Shown here: positions 62,416 through 64,000 of the stretch, piece by piece | How positions within the stretch are numbered: the first letter of the stretch is position 1 | Layout: each line of letters opens with the position of its first letter | Origin: Segatella copri | GTDB taxonomy: Bacteria; Bacteroidota; Bacteroidia; Bacteroidales; Bacteroidaceae | NCBI RefSeq assembly: GCF_019249795.2 | Contig: NZ_CP156891.1 | Coordinates: 906,001 to 970,000, forward strand | Direction: 5' to 3' | DNA: 64,000 bases | Made by a program: the position numbers and the translations under genes | The notes under the pieces: model-generated | Told to the model about the DNA's origin: nothing | What the model saw: the letters and a program-made list of their open reading frames with translations, nothing else | Database searches by the model: none

Positions 62416-63486
62416 CTACTTCTTTTCCTTCACAAGGTACATCACTACCGGCAAGTGATCGCTGTAGCCGTTAAGCCATCTGCCGCCAGCCTTGGTACGC
62501 AAAGGAGCACCCTTGTACTGACCTTCCTGCTGGATGAGGTAATCGCGGCGGAAGATGTGGTTCTTCCAGAACTTCAGAGAGCTGTAGTCCTTGTGCTTAC
62601 TATCCTTGTTCAGGAGATTAGGCGTGATGACAATCTGGTCGAAGAGATTCCATGAACCGCTGTAGAACAGGGTTCCCTTGCCCTCCTTAGCCAGAATGTT
62701 GTACCATGGATTGTACATATCATCGGCACCCACCTCGCTGATTTCAGCCTTCGCCTTCAGCACCTTGTGCATGCTGGCGTCGGTAGGATCATCGTTCATA
62801 TCACCCATCACAAACACCTTCATAGCCGGGTTCAGACGGAGCAGACTGTCTTTCACAACCTTAGTCTGGCGCGCTCCGCTCTCGCGATAGAACGAACCGG
62901 AGAAACGGCTTGGCCAGTGACATACGATAACCGCCACATCCTCGCCCGCCAGCTCACCACGTACGGTGAAGAAACCACGGGTCTTGTAGGCAGAATCCTT
63001 GGCGAGTTCCTGTACGTAAGGCACCAATCGGGTGTTCTTCACCGTGAAGAGTGCCGGATTATAGAGCAGCGCACAATCGATGCCTCGCTTATCGGGACCC
63101 TCGATATGGCAGAACTGCATGTTTCTTGCCTTGAGAGGCGGCTGTGCGGTGAGATCTTTCAGCACGTTGGCATTCTCAACCTCAGACAGACCGATGAAGG
63201 CACAGCCCACGTTAGGCAGCACATCGGTACCCATGTCGGCAAGTGCACGCGACATATTCTTGAGTTTATTGGTATATTTCATACCATTCCATCCCTTAGC
63301 AGGGAGATACTCATAATCATTCTTACCGGCATCATGGCAGGTATCGAAGAGATTCTCCTGGTTATAGAAACCCACAGCATACACCTGATACTGCTTGTTA
63401 CCGGAAGTCTGCGACTTCTTTTTCTGTGCCGTAGCGCCCAACCCAATCATGAGGAGGGCAGCCAGCAAGAGCAAATGTTTTCTCAT
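62416..63486 (-). CDS. Exported endonuclease/exonuclease/phosphatase-family protein
   Basis: The 356-residue protein has a signal peptide (MRKHLLLLAALLMIGLGATAQ) and then an EEP domain: FYNQENLFD, FIGLSEVEN (metal Glu), VIVCHWPSRFSG, KVFVMGDMNDDPTD, and the final GYSDHLPVVMYL with Ser-Asp-His. Metal-dependent phosphoesterase; the substrate outside the cytoplasm is unknown, with nucleic acid or a phospholipid possible. It is the first gene of the UDG-udk transcript, and a minus-strand -7-like box lies at 63555-63562. Confidence 0.88.
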   Translation of the reverse strand: MRKHLLLLAALLMIGLGATAQKKKSQTSGNKQYQVYAVGFYNQENLFDTCHDAGKNDYEYLPAKGWNGMKYTNKLKNMSRALADMGTDVLPNVGCAFIGLSEVENANVLKDLTAQPPLKARNMQFCHIEGPDKRGIDCALLYNPALFTVKNTRLVPYVQELAKDSAYKTRGFFTVRGELAGEDVAVIVCHWPSRFSGSFYRESGARQTKVVKDSLLRLNPAMKVFVMGDMNDDPTDASMHKVLKAKAEISEVGADDMYNPWYNILAKEGKGTLFYSGSWNLFDQIVITPNLLNKDSKHKDYSSLKFWKNHIFRRDYLIQQEGQYKGAPLRTKAGGRWLNGYSDHLPVVMYLVKEKK

Positions 63487-63817
63487 ACTAATATTAAATA
63501 TTAATGTATACCTAATTATATATGTTCACCTTAACGCGGTGAGGTAACAGGCAGCAAAGATACCTAAAAAACCGGAAATATCTCCATAAAAACGAATATT
63601 TTTTCAGTTTTCATACATTTTTAACATAAATAAATTCATTTTTCAAAAAATTTTTTGTTACTTTGCAGCATTAAACACATTGAATCGGAACAGAAGACAC
63701 AAGACCAGGGACACGGTAAGTCCCCTTATCGCCCAAACAAGACCTAGCGGGACATATATCATCACTGCTCAAAGAGACTACTGTTGCCGGTTTATTAATA
63801 CTTAATACATATAAACT
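63487..63817. other. Divergent intergenic region
   Basis: Contains the minus-strand -7 box TATCTTTG (complement of 63555-63562) of the exo/endonuclease gene and a plus-strand -7-like TTACTTTG (63658-63665) about 150 bases before the receptor-like gene. That leaves an unusually long leader (about 63670-63817). No gene is visible. Confidence 0.5.
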
Positions 63818-64000
63818 ATGCAGAAGAAAGTAAACTTAGCAATGTTAGCACTCTTCTCATGTTCATTGGCTATGGCTCAGAACGAAAAGACTGACCAGAA
63901 CATAGCACAGGGACTTGACGAGAATGCTTTCACCTTCTCCGAGGCACAGTTGGGCGAGGACGATGACATGTCATCCAATGTCACCATCCTCAATTCTACC
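63818..64000 (+). CDS. TonB-dependent-receptor-like outer-membrane protein, partial 5' end
   Basis: Only the first 61 residues lie in the window. They begin with a signal peptide (MQKKVNLAMLALFSCSLAMAQ), followed by LDENAFTFSEAQLGEDDDM and VTILNST, a start seen in Bacteroidota plug-containing outer-membrane receptors. The remainder is beyond base 64000. Assignment rests on that N-terminal resemblance. Confidence 0.6.
   Translation, partial: MQKKVNLAMLALFSCSLAMAQNEKTDQNIAQGLDENAFTFSEAQLGEDDDMSSNVTILNST

Overview
The window reads as the chromosome of a Bacteroidota member, most likely a gut Prevotella/Segatella-type species. The evidence is the promoter grammar, where TTTG about 20 bases before TAnnTTTG recurs in front of many genes on both strands. 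Ribosome binding sites are weak, and several genes are Bacteroidota-typical (PCMD-domain protein, DUF6377 regulator, long NusB next to YajC and YbbR, DUF5606, VirE-N/DUF3987 protein). The genus is inference; no rRNA or tRNA gene is present to confirm it.

Bases 1 to about 19,400 form an accessory region. A minus-strand six-gene operon (6630 down to beyond base 1) encodes a small XRE controller, two DNA cytosine-5 methyltransferases, an unrecognised 246-residue protein, an McrB-like AAA+ GTPase and a LlaJI/McrC-like nuclease subunit cut by the window edge. Next come a membrane-anchored KAP NTPase bracketed by a broken and an intact copy of a MNT-type nucleotidyltransferase gene, a hicAB toxin-antitoxin pair, small unknown genes, a VirE-N/DUF3987 P-loop protein, a DUF5675 protein and a Bro-N antirepressor-like protein. 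An IS4-like element (16810-18203) sits immediately before the Bro-N start codon.

From 19,400 onward the content is core: a MATE transporter; the nusB-yajC-ybbR-coaE-DUF5606 operon; rplY-pth-S4 protein; an ISL3 element (26752-28615, 8-bp target duplication) inserted between promoter and start of a small outer-membrane barrel gene; a large TonB-receptor-like barrel; aroB; menC-menE; a GNAT-nitrilase fusion; a PCMD/TamA-like/phosphoethanolamine transferase operon; rfbD-rfbB; a DUF6377 regulator; an SDR and a histidine phosphatase; a DUF308 membrane protein; PBP1A; a PIF1-like helicase; a pycB-like carboxyltransferase, HD protein and LptD; a lipoprotein divergent from an acidic orphan; an exo/endonuclease, UDG-like and udk operon; and the start of a TonB-dependent-receptor-like gene.

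The most unusual signals are non-coding or sub-gene. (1) Short intergenic repeat families reappear in frame as the linkers of the DUF3987 protein, and the first linker carries a hydrophobic reading frame in another phase. (2) Three unrelated intergenic loci carry tandem repeats of exactly 22 bp. (3) A nested 30-bp perfect inverted repeat encloses a 10-bp tandem repeat. (4) A short peptide motif is duplicated in two overlapping small ORFs. (5) Both insertion sequences landed directly upstream of start codons. The restriction operon also has a separate protein that may supply DNA recognition, and a composition break inside its GTPase gene.
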